Positions 7,333 through 14,299 of a DNA stretch of 64,000 nucleotides are shown here, one piece after another (within the stretch, counting starts at the first letter, position 1; the number at the start of each line of letters is the position of its first letter). Below the pieces are notes generated by a model. That model worked only from the letters and a program-made list of their open reading frames with translations. It was not told the DNA's origin and did no database searches. A program made the position numbers and the translations under genes. Where the stretch lies: the NCBI GenBank assembly GCA_015277795.1, contig CP063848.1, positions 2,542,001 through 2,606,000 on the forward strand, in the 5' to 3' direction. Source of the DNA: Massilia sp. UMI-21 (GTDB taxonomy: Bacteria; Pseudomonadota; Gammaproteobacteria; Burkholderiales; Burkholderiaceae_D).

Positions 7333-7752
7333 ATGAAAGAACTAGGAATTGCGATCTTGGTGGCCGGCCTGCTGCTTGGCGGTTACGCGCTGAATATGGA
7401 CGTCAGCGTTCATGTGCCAGCCCAGGATTTCGGCTACGGAATTCGCACCCCGGCTGCTGATGTGGCGAACATCGACAGGATGGCGCAGCGCCAAAACCTT
7501 CTCATCTTCTCTGGCGTTTTAGCCGTTGTGGGCGCGATCCTCACCGGCTTCGCCTCGATGCGCCCGGCCGCGCTGGCGCCGGCGCCCGTCCAGTTGCGAG
7601 AGGGTGAGGGGCTGCTTGATTTCCTGGACGAGAAGCCAGCACCCAAGGTCGCTAATGCGCCTTCAGCGGTCTCTATCTGCCCCAAGTGCCGCAGCATGGG
7701 CGGCGGCGACGACACTGAATGTGGAAGGTGCGGTGCCGCGCTTCAGGCTTGA
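7333..7752 (+). CDS. Membrane protein with C-terminal zinc ribbon, in the repressor operon
   Basis: Protein of 139 aa with two predicted membrane helices (about residues 5-21 and 56-72) and a C-terminal zinc ribbon of two CxxC pairs (CPKC ... CGRC). It is preceded by a very strong AAAGGAGG Shine-Dalgarno. It lies just after the repressor and in the same direction, with no terminator between, so it is probably made in the lysogen. Membrane proteins in this position often affect superinfection, but no such family is recognised here. Function unknown. Confidence 0.75.
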   Translation: MKELGIAILVAGLLLGGYALNMDVSVHVPAQDFGYGIRTPAADVANIDRMAQRQNLLIFSGVLAVVGAILTGFASMRPAALAPAPVQLREGEGLLDFLDEKPAPKVANAPSAVSICPKCRSMGGGDDTECGRCGAALQA

Positions 7753-7830
7753 CCACCCGCGCCTCGATCTGCCGCAGGATGATGATTAGGTGATTGACGG
7801 CTCTATGCAGACTCATTAGTTCCACCAACC

Positions 7831-8112
7831 ATGAAAGATCACATGAGAGATTTCCCGGTAATACTGAATTTCGCCAATGACCTAGCCGAGTTGGGGATAA
7901 AAGGAAGCCCGCCAGACTACCTGCCGGACTCCTTTGCGGAGCTCCCTATGCGTCAAGATGAGCTCTGTTTCCCAGATCATCTCCGCTGGGGTGATGGATC
8001 ACCCGTCGTATTTATCGTGGTTAGCCGGCTTTTCGTTTCTAGTGCTAGCGGCGTCAAGCGTTGCGATTTGGTTTTAGGTGCGCAAACCGAGATTCGACTT
8101 CAGAATTTGTAA
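7831..8112 (+). CDS. Hypothetical protein (93 aa), uncertain
   Basis: Open frame of 93 aa starting MKDHMRDFPVILNFANDLAE. The first half has ordinary globular composition and Pro-rich turns; the second half contains a hydrophobic stretch SPVVFIVVSRLFVSSAS that could be a membrane helix. No good Shine-Dalgarno is seen and base composition is lower in GC than the neighbours. It fills the gap between the membrane protein and the zinc protein. It may be a real moron gene, a degraded gene or a chance frame. Confidence 0.4.
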   Translation: MKDHMRDFPVILNFANDLAELGIKGSPPDYLPDSFAELPMRQDELCFPDHLRWGDGSPVVFIVVSRLFVSSASGVKRCDLVLGAQTEIRLQNL

Positions 8113-8149
8113 ATTCAGGCACGATGCGAATAGGACTGATAGGCGCATC

Positions 8150-8362
8150 ATGGAACTCAAAACCCAATGCCCGCAGTGCGGCGGCAAGGTCTTTAAGCAC
8201 CCCGCCGATTTGAACCTTGATAGTGAGGTGACCTGTGTCGGGTGCGGACGCACTGACAAGCTCGAACAGTTCGTCACCGCCGAGACCCGTCATCGCCTCA
8301 TCGAGTCGGTCCAGCAGGCGACTATCGATGCGCTCTCGGGTATCCCTGGATTTAAGAAGTGA
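8150..8362 (+). CDS. Small zinc-finger phage protein
   Basis: Protein of 70 aa starting MELKTQCPQCGGKVFKHPAD, with CPQCGG and CVGCGR pairs spaced about 25 residues apart, a classic two-knuckle zinc ribbon. A helical C-terminus ends GIPGFKK. Such proteins are common phage accessory genes of unknown role, possibly nucleic-acid binding. I chose the ATG at 8150, just before the zinc knuckle; the frame is open further upstream without support. It is followed by an intrinsic terminator at 8468-8489. Confidence 0.75.
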   Translation: MELKTQCPQCGGKVFKHPADLNLDSEVTCVGCGRTDKLEQFVTAETRHRLIESVQQATIDALSGIPGFKK

Positions 8363-8467
8363 GAAGATCCTGGCGAGGTCTCTTCGGTAGTCGCTGAAGT
8401 CAGCCTCCAACCTCAACGCCACCGGCTTCAAGGCCGTTTGATCCTGTAGTTCCATCCCATCCTCCAC

Positions 8468-8489
8468 GCCCGCACTCGCGGGCTTTTTT
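8468..8489 (+). terminator. Intrinsic terminator ending the repressor operon
   Basis: Perfect 6-bp stem GCCCGC / GCGGGC with an ACTC loop (8468-8483), followed by six T (8484-8489). It lies 106 bases after the zinc-finger gene and before the second operator region. It would separate lysogenic transcription from the rightward early operon. Confidence 0.8.
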
Positions 8490-8559
8490 ACGCCCGTGCG
8501 CCGGCGCCGCGCCGCCAGATCCAGCCTGGCCAACTCATCGTAAGACATCTGCACCACGG

Positions 8560-8623
8560 TTACAACTTTCGTTACAACTTTTTCTTGCAAGATGAGTTCG
8601 CTTGCTGTAACCTGAAGTTGTAG
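8560..8623. promoter_or_regulatory. OL-like region: two operators plus a half-site
   Basis: Two 19-bp sites match the operator pattern of 6519-6595: 8572-8590 (TTACAAC-N5-CTTGCAA) and 8605-8623 (CTGTAAC-N5-GTTGTAG). An extra TTACAAC half-site lies at 8560-8566, 12 bp from the next. The site at 8605-8623 differs from the minus-strand reading of 6519-6537 at only three central bases. The rest of 8363-8672 holds the terminator and the leader of the rightward operon, no gene that I can support. Confidence 0.75.
8585..8613 (+). promoter_or_regulatory. Predicted early rightward promoter (pL-like)
   Basis: -35 TTGCAA (8585-8590) and -10 TAACCT (8608-8613), spacing 17 bp. The -10 is identical to that of the leftward early promoter. 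Both hexamers overlap operator sites. It would drive the accessory/recombination operon beginning at 8673. Confidence 0.62.
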
Positions 8624-8672
8624 TTAAGAGCACGCAACCGAACTCACCCACGAGCCCCGACTGGAGAACTAA

Positions 8673-8918
8673 ATGATTCAACTTGGACACACCTACCGCG
8701 ACAAGATCACCGGCTTCATGGGCGTAGCTACTGGCTATGTCCAGTACCTCACTGGCTGCAACCAAGTCCTTCTCGCGCCACGCTGTGGTGAAGATGGCGC
8801 ACTGCGCGATTCGCAATGGTTCGATCAGCAGCGCCTGACGCATGACAACTTCCACCCAGCTGTAACCCTCGACAACGGGGCAACACCCGGCTGCGACAAA
8901 GCCGCCCCAAAGCGCTGA
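8673..8918 (+). CDS. Conserved small phage protein, first gene of the rightward early operon
   Basis: Protein of 81 aa starting MIQLGHTYRDKITGFMGVAT. The pattern of a short beta-rich domain (xYRDxITGFxGVATGxxxYLTGCxQVLLxP...) is one I recognise from hypothetical proteins in many phages of proteobacteria. The domain ends with a WFD-type motif (SQWFDQQRL). The fold is probably small and all-beta. No enzymatic residues are evident. It begins about 50 bases after the predicted promoter start, so it is the leader gene of this operon. Confidence 0.75.
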   Translation: MIQLGHTYRDKITGFMGVATGYVQYLTGCNQVLLAPRCGEDGALRDSQWFDQQRLTHDNFHPAVTLDNGATPGCDKAAPKR

Positions 8919-8940
8919 CGCGCTAACCCATGCCCTCGAA

Positions 8941-9144
8941 ATGCGCTTCTCGGACTACGACGATCACCTCGTACAGCGCCGACTGCGACAGCAGGACCTT
9001 GCTGACCGAGCCTACGACGAAGCCTGCGCAGCTGCAGAGACGGAGCTGAGGGAAGAGTGGGACGACGAGACGTACCAGCCAAGTGAGTCCGACGTTCACA
9101 GGCTGGCGATGCAGAAGTTGCAGCACGTGCCCGGCGCCCGGTAA
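8941..9144 (+). CDS. Small charged phage protein (67 aa)
   Basis: Starts MRFSDYDDHLVQRRLRQQDL and continues with Asp/Glu-rich helix-forming sequence ending VPGAR. Strongly acidic with clusters of Arg, probably a single helical bundle. The frame lies between two better-supported genes of the same direction. No recognised family. Confidence 0.55.
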   Translation: MRFSDYDDHLVQRRLRQQDLADRAYDEACAAAETELREEWDDETYQPSESDVHRLAMQKLQHVPGAR

Positions 9145-9224
9145 AGCGTCGGTTGGCAGGCCCGGCCGAGACAGTAGGGACAGTGGGAACTGAGCATGCC
9201 CTGACAGGCCGGGAAAGACCGGCG

Positions 9225-9359
9225 CCACACGACTGGCGATTGGTTGCGCCGCCCAAAGCGTGCCCCGCATCAGGGGCTTGTAGCGGAGGGGGTGAAAGCG
9301 GTAAGTGACCTCGCAATAAGTTGGACTGACCGGCCAACCGCCAGTCGCCAGTCGTGTGG
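9225..9359. repeat. Inverted repeat, 15-bp perfect arms, in a gene-free 290-bp stretch
   Basis: Arms CCACACGACTGGCGA (9225-9239) and its exact complement (9345-9359) are 105 bp apart. Inside, GGTTG (9242-9246) can pair with CAACC (9335-9339) after a 5-base bulge that is part of a small CCAGTCG tandem duplication. A GCCCC/GGGGC hairpin lies in the middle. GACCG occurs just outside both ends (9217-9221 and 9361-9365). The region 9145-9435 has no convincing gene on either strand; long minus-strand frames here lack protein-like features. It is either a structured RNA or a small MITE-like element. Confidence 0.65.
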
Positions 9360-9435
9360 TGACCGCTGGCCCAGCGCCTGCACCGCGACGAAGTAGGGGC
9401 TTCGGCCACCACACAACAACTACACGGAGAAAAGC

Positions 9436-9708
9436 ATGGCCTGCAACTGCAAAAAGGACATCGAGGAAAAGCTGCTGAACCGCTTCAAGGAAATGAGCCC
9501 GGAGGCCACTGGCCATCAGGTCTCGCTGACTGGCTACGCGCTGATCCTCGGCGACAAGCTCGAGCAAAAAGGTTGCATGACGATTTCGGCTGAGGCGGCA
9601 TTCCCTTTGAAGAAGGGCGGCACGAAAGCGAAGAAGCAGACCCAGAACATGATTTTCACGTTCTGCCCGTTCTGTGGCGTCAAGTATTCCGAAGAGGTGG
9701 CCGCATGA
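9436..9708 (+). CDS. Phage zinc-binding hypothetical protein (90 aa)
   Basis: Starts MACNCKKDIEEKLLNRFKEM and ends with MIFTFCPFCGVKYSEE. An N-terminal CxC pair and a C-terminal CPFCG knuckle probably share one zinc. The Lys-rich loop before the knuckle suggests nucleic-acid contact. A GGAGAAAAGC Shine-Dalgarno precedes the ATG. The architecture (MACNC ... YCPFCGxKY) is a recurrent phage hypothetical family. Its stop overlaps the next start as ATGA. Confidence 0.75.
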   Translation: MACNCKKDIEEKLLNRFKEMSPEATGHQVSLTGYALILGDKLEQKGCMTISAEAAFPLKKGGTKAKKQTQNMIFTFCPFCGVKYSEEVAA

Positions 9709-9836
9709 CCTTCCTCATCAAAGCCAAGTACCCCACCGGCACCGCGACTTACACCGCCATCGGTAATCGCGATTCGCTGATGGATGCCGCGTATGACGGC
9801 GGCGCGCTGGCGGTAACCGTGATGGTGTCGAAATGA
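9705..9836 (+). CDS. Tiny phage protein (43 aa)
   Basis: Translates to MTFLIKAKYPTGTATYTAIG followed by NRDSLMDAAYDGGALAVTVM and ending VSK. The pattern of a beta-hairpin and a short helix resembles small phage proteins of unknown function. It is coupled by ATGA overlaps to the genes on both sides (9705-9708 and 9833-9836), which supports it despite its size. Confidence 0.6.
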   Translation: MTFLIKAKYPTGTATYTAIGNRDSLMDAAYDGGALAVTVMVSK

Positions 9837-9934
9837 GCGAGCACGAAATCCGCGCCGCTGCATGGAAGGCTGTCGGCGTGCTGTTCTGGGTCGCCGGCGC
9901 CGTGAGCGCGATCGTTGGAGGGCTGCCGGGATGA
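9833..9934 (+). CDS. Tiny membrane protein (33 aa)
   Basis: Translates to MSEHEIRAAAWKAVGVLFWV followed by AGAVSAIVGGLPG. One membrane helix covers about residues 11-30. Both ends are coupled by ATGA overlaps. Function unknown. Confidence 0.5.
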   Translation: MSEHEIRAAAWKAVGVLFWVAGAVSAIVGGLPG

Positions 9935-10041
9935 TCCGCCGCCTCGCCACCGCACTCGTCATCATCATGGGCCTGCTGATTCTGGGCGCGAGCCTGGATG
10001 ACATTGGGACCCGAACTGAAATTAATTGGAGCAGCAAATGA
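9931..10041 (+). CDS. Tiny membrane protein (36 aa)
   Basis: Starts MIRRLATALVIIMGLLILGA and ends TRTEINWSSK: a positively charged start, one hydrophobic helix (about residues 5-20) and a polar tail, giving a likely inner-membrane single-pass protein or signal-anchor. Its stop overlaps the start of the recombination ATPase (ATGA at 10038). Confidence 0.5.
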   Translation: MIRRLATALVIIMGLLILGASLDDIGTRTEINWSSK

Positions 10042-11132
10042 AAAGCCTCTTCAAACCAGCAGAACATACCCAAGCCTACATGAAGGCTGGCTTTATGGGC
10101 CTGGCTGGCTCGGGCAAGACTCACACCTCGGCAAACGTCGCCATCGGCCTGATTCAGTACCTGCAGGAGCGGGGCATCGAGTACGCCAACAAGCCGGTGT
10201 ACTTCCTCGACACCGAGACCGGCAGCGACTACGTGAAGCCGCTGTTCGATCAGGCGGGCATCAAGATGATGCAGGCGAAGACCCGCGCCTTTGCTGACCT
10301 GGTGCCGGCGGTGCAGGAGGCGGAGCGCAACGGCAGCCTGCTGCTAATTGACTCGATCACGCACTTCTGGACGGAGTTCACGGAGTCGTACGCCCGCAAG
10401 CGCAACCGTCGCCGCGGCCTCGAGTTTCAAGATTGGGCCTTCCTCAAGAGTGAATGGCGCCGTTTCACCGACGTCTACGTGAACTCGGCCCTGCACATCA
10501 TCATGTGCGGCCGCATGGGCTATGAGTACGACTTCTTCCAGAACGAAGAGAACGGCAAGAAGGAGCTTGAGAAGACCGGCGTGAAGATGAAGGCCGAGAC
10601 CGAGACCGGCTACGAGCCGTCCATCCTCGTGTTGATGGAGCGCCAGATGGAGTTCGAGACCAAGCGCCAGATCCGCCGGGCCTACATCCTGAAGGAGCGC
10701 TTCAACGTCATCGACGGGAGCGAGTTCGTCAACCCGACCTTCCGCGACTTCCTGCCGCACATCGAGCTGCTGAACCTGGGCGGCGCGCAGCTGGGCGTCG
10801 ACACCAGCCGCAACAGCGACGGGATCATTCCGGAGCTCGGCAGCGCGCACGACTGGAAGTACCGCGAAGAGCAGCGGCAAATCTACCTGGAGAAAATCCA
10901 GAACCTGATGACCGAGCACGGAATCTCGGGCCGCTCGCAGGATGGCAAGGAAAAGGTCATCGCCCTGCTGAAGAAGCACTTCCAGACGACGGCCTGGCGT
11001 GAAGTCGAGAGCTACAAGCTCGACGAGATAAAGACCGGCTTTGACTCGCTGCACCTGGAGCTCAACGGCGCGCCTTACTTCGAGAAGACCAACGGCGGCG
11101 CCGCAGTTCAACTGGACGACGTCCCGCTCTGA
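10038..11132 (+). CDS. Phage AAA_24/Sak4-like recombination ATPase
   Basis: P-loop ATPase of 364 aa. Walker A is GLAGSGKT (residues 21-28) and the Walker B-like strand is LLLIDS (101-106). Aromatic and Arg-rich segments (FWTEFTESYARKRNRRRGLE) follow. The N-terminal FKPAEHTQAYMKAGFMGLAG resembles AAA_24 proteins and the Sak4 group of RecA/Rad51-like single-strand annealing ATPases. The C-terminal third (about 270-364) is a helical extension. I used the ATG at 10038 with a GGAG upstream; a TTG four codons earlier is the alternative. The neighbouring ninB supports a recombination role. Confidence 0.82.
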   Translation: MKSLFKPAEHTQAYMKAGFMGLAGSGKTHTSANVAIGLIQYLQERGIEYANKPVYFLDTETGSDYVKPLFDQAGIKMMQAKTRAFADLVPAVQEAERNGSLLLIDSITHFWTEFTESYARKRNRRRGLEFQDWAFLKSEWRRFTDVYVNSALHIIMCGRMGYEYDFFQNEENGKKELEKTGVKMKAETETGYEPSILVLMERQMEFETKRQIRRAYILKERFNVIDGSEFVNPTFRDFLPHIELLNLGGAQLGVDTSRNSDGIIPELGSAHDWKYREEQRQIYLEKIQNLMTEHGISGRSQDGKEKVIALLKKHFQTTAWREVESYKLDEIKTGFDSLHLELNGAPYFEKTNGGAAVQLDDVPL

Positions 11133-11134
11133 CC

Positions 11135-11524
11135 ATGAAACGCACGTTCATCCTCGCCCACGACCAGGCTCGCCAGAACGCAATCCAGTGCATCGCCGCG
11201 GCGCCGGCCGGCTACTGCGTCACCGTGGCCGAGCCGACCCGCAGCCTGGAGCAGAACGCCCTCATGTGGCCACTGCTGCAGAAGCTAGCCGACCAGGTTG
11301 TGTGGTACGGCGTGAAGCTGTCGGCCGACGACTGGAAGGACCTGCTCACCGCATCCCTGCGTAAACAGCGCTCGGCGCCCGGGCTTGACGGTGGCTTCGT
11401 CGTGTTCGGCGAGCGCACCAGGACGTACAGCAAGGCCGAGTTTTCGGAGTTGATCGAACTTATTTTTGCCTTCGGTGCTCATCAGGGCGTCGAGTTTGAG
11501 AAGAGGGAAGGGGCTGCAGCATGA
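11135..11524 (+). CDS. ninB: NinB-type recombination protein
   Basis: Protein of 129 aa matching the lambda NinB (Orf) family in length and motifs: a beta-rich start, RSLEQNALMWPLLQKLADQV, then DDWKDLLTASLRKQR and the GLDGGFVVFGERTRTYSKAE segment. NinB binds single-stranded DNA and SSB and can replace RecFOR in recombination. It starts two bases after the recombination ATPase and its stop overlaps the next gene, so it is co-translated. Confidence 0.92.
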   Translation: MKRTFILAHDQARQNAIQCIAAAPAGYCVTVAEPTRSLEQNALMWPLLQKLADQVVWYGVKLSADDWKDLLTASLRKQRSAPGLDGGFVVFGERTRTYSKAEFSELIELIFAFGAHQGVEFEKREGAAA

Positions 11525-11931
11525 ATACCAAAGGACGCCCATCCGCCGCCGGATATCGCCCAAGCCGCTTCGAGCAGATCGCCGCGCGCGACACCGCAAT
11601 CGAGACGTATGAAGCACGCCTGCAGGACGGCCCGAAGCCGGTCGGCGACCTGTTCGAAGGCCTGCCAGGCAACCGCGCCACGCTGCGCACCTATCTGACG
11701 CACATGCACGTGAACCTGCGCATGATCCGCGTCGTCAGCGAGCCGGGCATCAGGCCGGCGTTGTGGGCCCTGGGCGCCGACCCTGCGCTGCCGTCGCACG
11801 ACCCGGGCTTGGACGAAATGATCGCTCCGAAGCGCGGCATCCACAAGGCAGTACAGATCGGCATCCCACGAGACCCACTTATCGCGGCCCTGTTCGGCCC
11901 CGCAAACCAAGAACACAAGGAGGCAGCATGA
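11521..11931 (+). CDS. Phage hypothetical protein (136 aa)
   Basis: Starts MNTKGRPSAAGYRPSRFEQI. The middle (GPKPVGDLFEGLPGNRATLR) reads like a small winged-helix with a turn, followed by HMHVNLRMIRVVSEPGIRPALWALG, so a DNA-binding role is conceivable. Coupled to ninB upstream (ATGA at 11521) and to the long accessory gene downstream (ATGA at 11928). No family assigned. Confidence 0.7.
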   Translation: MNTKGRPSAAGYRPSRFEQIAARDTAIETYEARLQDGPKPVGDLFEGLPGNRATLRTYLTHMHVNLRMIRVVSEPGIRPALWALGADPALPSHDPGLDEMIAPKRGIHKAVQIGIPRDPLIAALFGPANQEHKEAA

Positions 11932-13298
11932 CCCAAGATCGCCGCATTACCGACAAGCTCCCCGACCAGCCGCTCGACTGGAGCGAATCCGGCTCTGTAA
12001 ATAAGGCATCGGCAGACCTGACGAGCCTGACCCGCTGGTACATGAGCGACGAAGGCATGCGCCCGACGCGCGAAGGCCCATGGGTGGGCTACAACGACGT
12101 CGCCGCCCTTCTCAGCGCAGCACCAGCAGAAGAGGCGAAGCCGGTAGCGTGGCTAGTGACTTACGCAGGCAATAAATCGGGGAACATCTACCGCACGGAA
12201 CTGGCGGCGCGGGAAATCGCCAAGGGCAACAACGGCAAGTGCCAGCCTGTCTACACCCGTGCCGCCCCTGCTGCACTGCCCGACGCCCGCGCGCTGAAAA
12301 TGAAGTTCGTTTCGATCATCACCAGCGCTACCAGTTTGGGTGAGCAGCGCGTCTACGACCTGTCGGACGCGTTGGTGGGCGAAGTCCTCAAGTCTGCCGC
12401 TCCTACTACCAGCAAGCCCGCCTCAGTGCTGGACCTGCCGAGCGCGATTATGAACATCCCCTGCCGCCGCAAGGATGACTCGTTCCCAAACGAAGCCAGC
12501 CGCTTGCTTTACAAGGAAGGTCACCGCGACGCGCGCCATGACGCCGCCGACTTGGCACTGGAGCACGCCGACCAGCTCTCGGCTCTCGCCACCACTATCA
12601 GCCAGCCCGACGAGGCACGCGATGCAGCACTGGAGGAAGCGGCTAGCGTCTACATGGTTGGAGGCGTCGCGGCGCGAGAAATTCGCAAGCTAAAACATCA
12701 ACCATCCGTGACCTTTGAGAGCGTGAAAAATCAAGCGCTCGATGCAGCCGCAAAACTCGTTACAGAAAAAGGAGAGCCGGGAATCGCTCGCGCAGTTCTC
12801 GATCTCAAGTCCCAATCTGCCCCTACTGCCGCATCTCCATCACATCCAGACCCGGAGAAGCTGCTGACGATTATCGCGTATGCGTATCAGATCGCAGGCG
12901 CGGCTGGTTGCCCTGCTCATATTCTCGATGTGCTGTGCGACCCTGATGCGGCGACCACTGAGCAGATCGAGGCAATGCTTCCGTACGCGCATCCAGTACA
13001 GCAGCAGGAGCAGGCCGCGATTGATGTGCTGGCCGAGCGCCGCCGCCAGATCGAAGTCGAAGGCTGGACGCCAGATCACGATGATGAGCACAGCGCGGGT
13101 CAAATGGCAGCGGCAGCAGCGTGCTATGCCCTACACACCGAGCCGGTTGGCAACGTGGGCGATTACCTGCGCTTCTGGCCTTGGGATGCAAGTTGGTGGA
13201 AGCCGCGTGACCGCCGTAGCAACCTCGTGCGGGCTGGCGCACTCATCCTAGCCGACATTGAACGTCTCGACCGCGCAGCTCTCGCAAAGAAAGGATAA
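11928..13298 (+). CDS. Ea22-like mosaic phage accessory protein
   Basis: Protein of 456 aa made of separate modules joined by Ala/Pro linkers. A start rich in Trp/Tyr motifs is followed by a PVAWLVTYAGNKSGNIYRTE module, a DEARDAALEEAA helical module, and a C-terminal domain AIDVLAERRRQIEVEGWTPD with HDDEHSAGQMAAAAACYAL. The last domain is widespread in Ea22-type early phage proteins. Role unknown; such proteins are non-essential. The start is set by the ATGA overlap with the upstream gene. Confidence 0.75.
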   Translation: MTQDRRITDKLPDQPLDWSESGSVNKASADLTSLTRWYMSDEGMRPTREGPWVGYNDVAALLSAAPAEEAKPVAWLVTYAGNKSGNIYRTELAAREIAKGNNGKCQPVYTRAAPAALPDARALKMKFVSIITSATSLGEQRVYDLSDALVGEVLKSAAPTTSKPASVLDLPSAIMNIPCRRKDDSFPNEASRLLYKEGHRDARHDAADLALEHADQLSALATTISQPDEARDAALEEAASVYMVGGVAAREIRKLKHQPSVTFESVKNQALDAAAKLVTEKGEPGIARAVLDLKSQSAPTAASPSHPDPEKLLTIIAYAYQIAGAAGCPAHILDVLCDPDAATTEQIEAMLPYAHPVQQQEQAAIDVLAERRRQIEVEGWTPDHDDEHSAGQMAAAAACYALHTEPVGNVGDYLRFWPWDASWWKPRDRRSNLVRAGALILADIERLDRAALAKKG

Positions 13299-13301
13299 GA
13301 C

Positions 13302-14117
13302 ATGGACACCAAGAACAATGCAGCAGGAGTGCCGGAAGCAGTGGTGCGCAAGATCGTCACCGGTGCGCGCGAGTTCTATCTCGGACTCTTGTCGAGCAGC
13401 TTGAAGGGCGAAGACTTCGATTTGGCGCGCGACGACGGAGCGACCGCCAACGTCTTGAGCGCGATGCAGTACGAACTCACCCGAGCACAGGCCAAGCCAG
13501 TAGCGGGAGTGGTGGGCGACGAGCGGGCGATGTTTGAGGCGGCGATGAAGCGTGCCGGCTACCCTGACGACACGTTCAGCGGCTTCTACGCAGAGGGCGA
13601 ATTCGCATACTACGCCAAGGAAGCGAACTGCATGCTGGACTCGTGGCGCGCAGCTCTTGCCACTCATTCCGGTGCAGAAGTGCCGAGCAAGCCTGATGGA
13701 TGGGTGGCTGTTGCCGTCGTGAATGGCGAGCACACATCTGTTGCGTTCCGAGATGAAGAGACTGCCCACGCGATGTGTGCTGATGGCGAACCGTTCCCGT
13801 TTTGGGTGGTGCCTGCGCGGGCCTGCATCGTAGAGCAAGTGAAGGCCATGCAGAAGCAGATCGAAGGCGAGCGCGACTTGCAAGTCAAATGCGCGCTGAT
13901 CGACGTGATGGACGAACTACGCGCCACGCTCGCCCAGCACTCCCCCAAGGAAGTGCCGAGCATAGACACGCCCGAGTTCCGCGCGCTGGCGATCCAGTTC
14001 TACGCCGGCAAAGCGCGCAACAGCAAATTTGTCTCGTATGAGGATCTTGTCGCTCACATCGACACCGCCCTCAAGTCTGCATCTGCCCCTATCCAGCCCA
14101 CCAGGGAGGGCGCGTGA
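13302..14117 (+). CDS. Mosaic phage accessory protein (271 aa)
   Basis: Starts MDTKNNAAGVPEAVVRKIVT. It shares linker style with the upstream protein (repeated Ala/Pro-containing connectors and xKPDGWVAVAVVNGEHTSVAF beta module). A DERAMFEAAMKRAGYPDD module with following Trp is typical of phage accessory proteins. No catalytic motif seen. It is separated from the gene before by three bases. Confidence 0.7.
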   Translation: MDTKNNAAGVPEAVVRKIVTGAREFYLGLLSSSLKGEDFDLARDDGATANVLSAMQYELTRAQAKPVAGVVGDERAMFEAAMKRAGYPDDTFSGFYAEGEFAYYAKEANCMLDSWRAALATHSGAEVPSKPDGWVAVAVVNGEHTSVAFRDEETAHAMCADGEPFPFWVVPARACIVEQVKAMQKQIEGERDLQVKCALIDVMDELRATLAQHSPKEVPSIDTPEFRALAIQFYAGKARNSKFVSYEDLVAHIDTALKSASAPIQPTREGA

Positions 14118-14299
14118 TGCTCTGGACAGTAGCGCGATTCCCAAGCGGGGAGTGGAGCACGGGCGGCAAGCCGAACGATCCCGACTATGCCGCGTGCGAA
14201 GTGTGGCAGGTTGAGGCAAACAGCCGCGATGAAGCCAAAAAGAAAGCGCAGGCAAAGCGCGCATATGAACAATGCAGGAAGAAAGGCGGCGCAGCATGA
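14117..14299 (+). CDS. Small phage protein (60 aa)
   Basis: Starts MLWTVARFPSGEWSTGGKPN and ends YEQCRKKGGAA. A beta start with Trp and Gly is followed by a Lys/Ala-rich amphipathic helix. The ATG at 14117 shares its first base with the preceding stop; a GTG one codon upstream is also possible. Its stop overlaps the DUF3850 gene start (ATGA at 14296). Function unknown. Confidence 0.6.
   Translation: MLWTVARFPSGEWSTGGKPNDPDYAACEVWQVEANSRDEAKKKAQAKRAYEQCRKKGGAA

Noticed and set aside
8054-8548. Long minus-strand frame (about 165 aa) with a plausible-looking helical protein
   Set aside because: It fully covers the zinc-finger gene 8150-8362 on the plus strand, with codons in the same triplet register, as expected for antisense frames in GC-rich DNA, and it runs through the intrinsic terminator. 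It cannot be excluded entirely for 8363-8548.
8825-9567. Minus-strand frames over the inverted-repeat region
   Set aside because: Arg/Pro-rich composition, overlapping two plus-strand genes, no Shine-Dalgarno; the region is better read as structured or non-coding.
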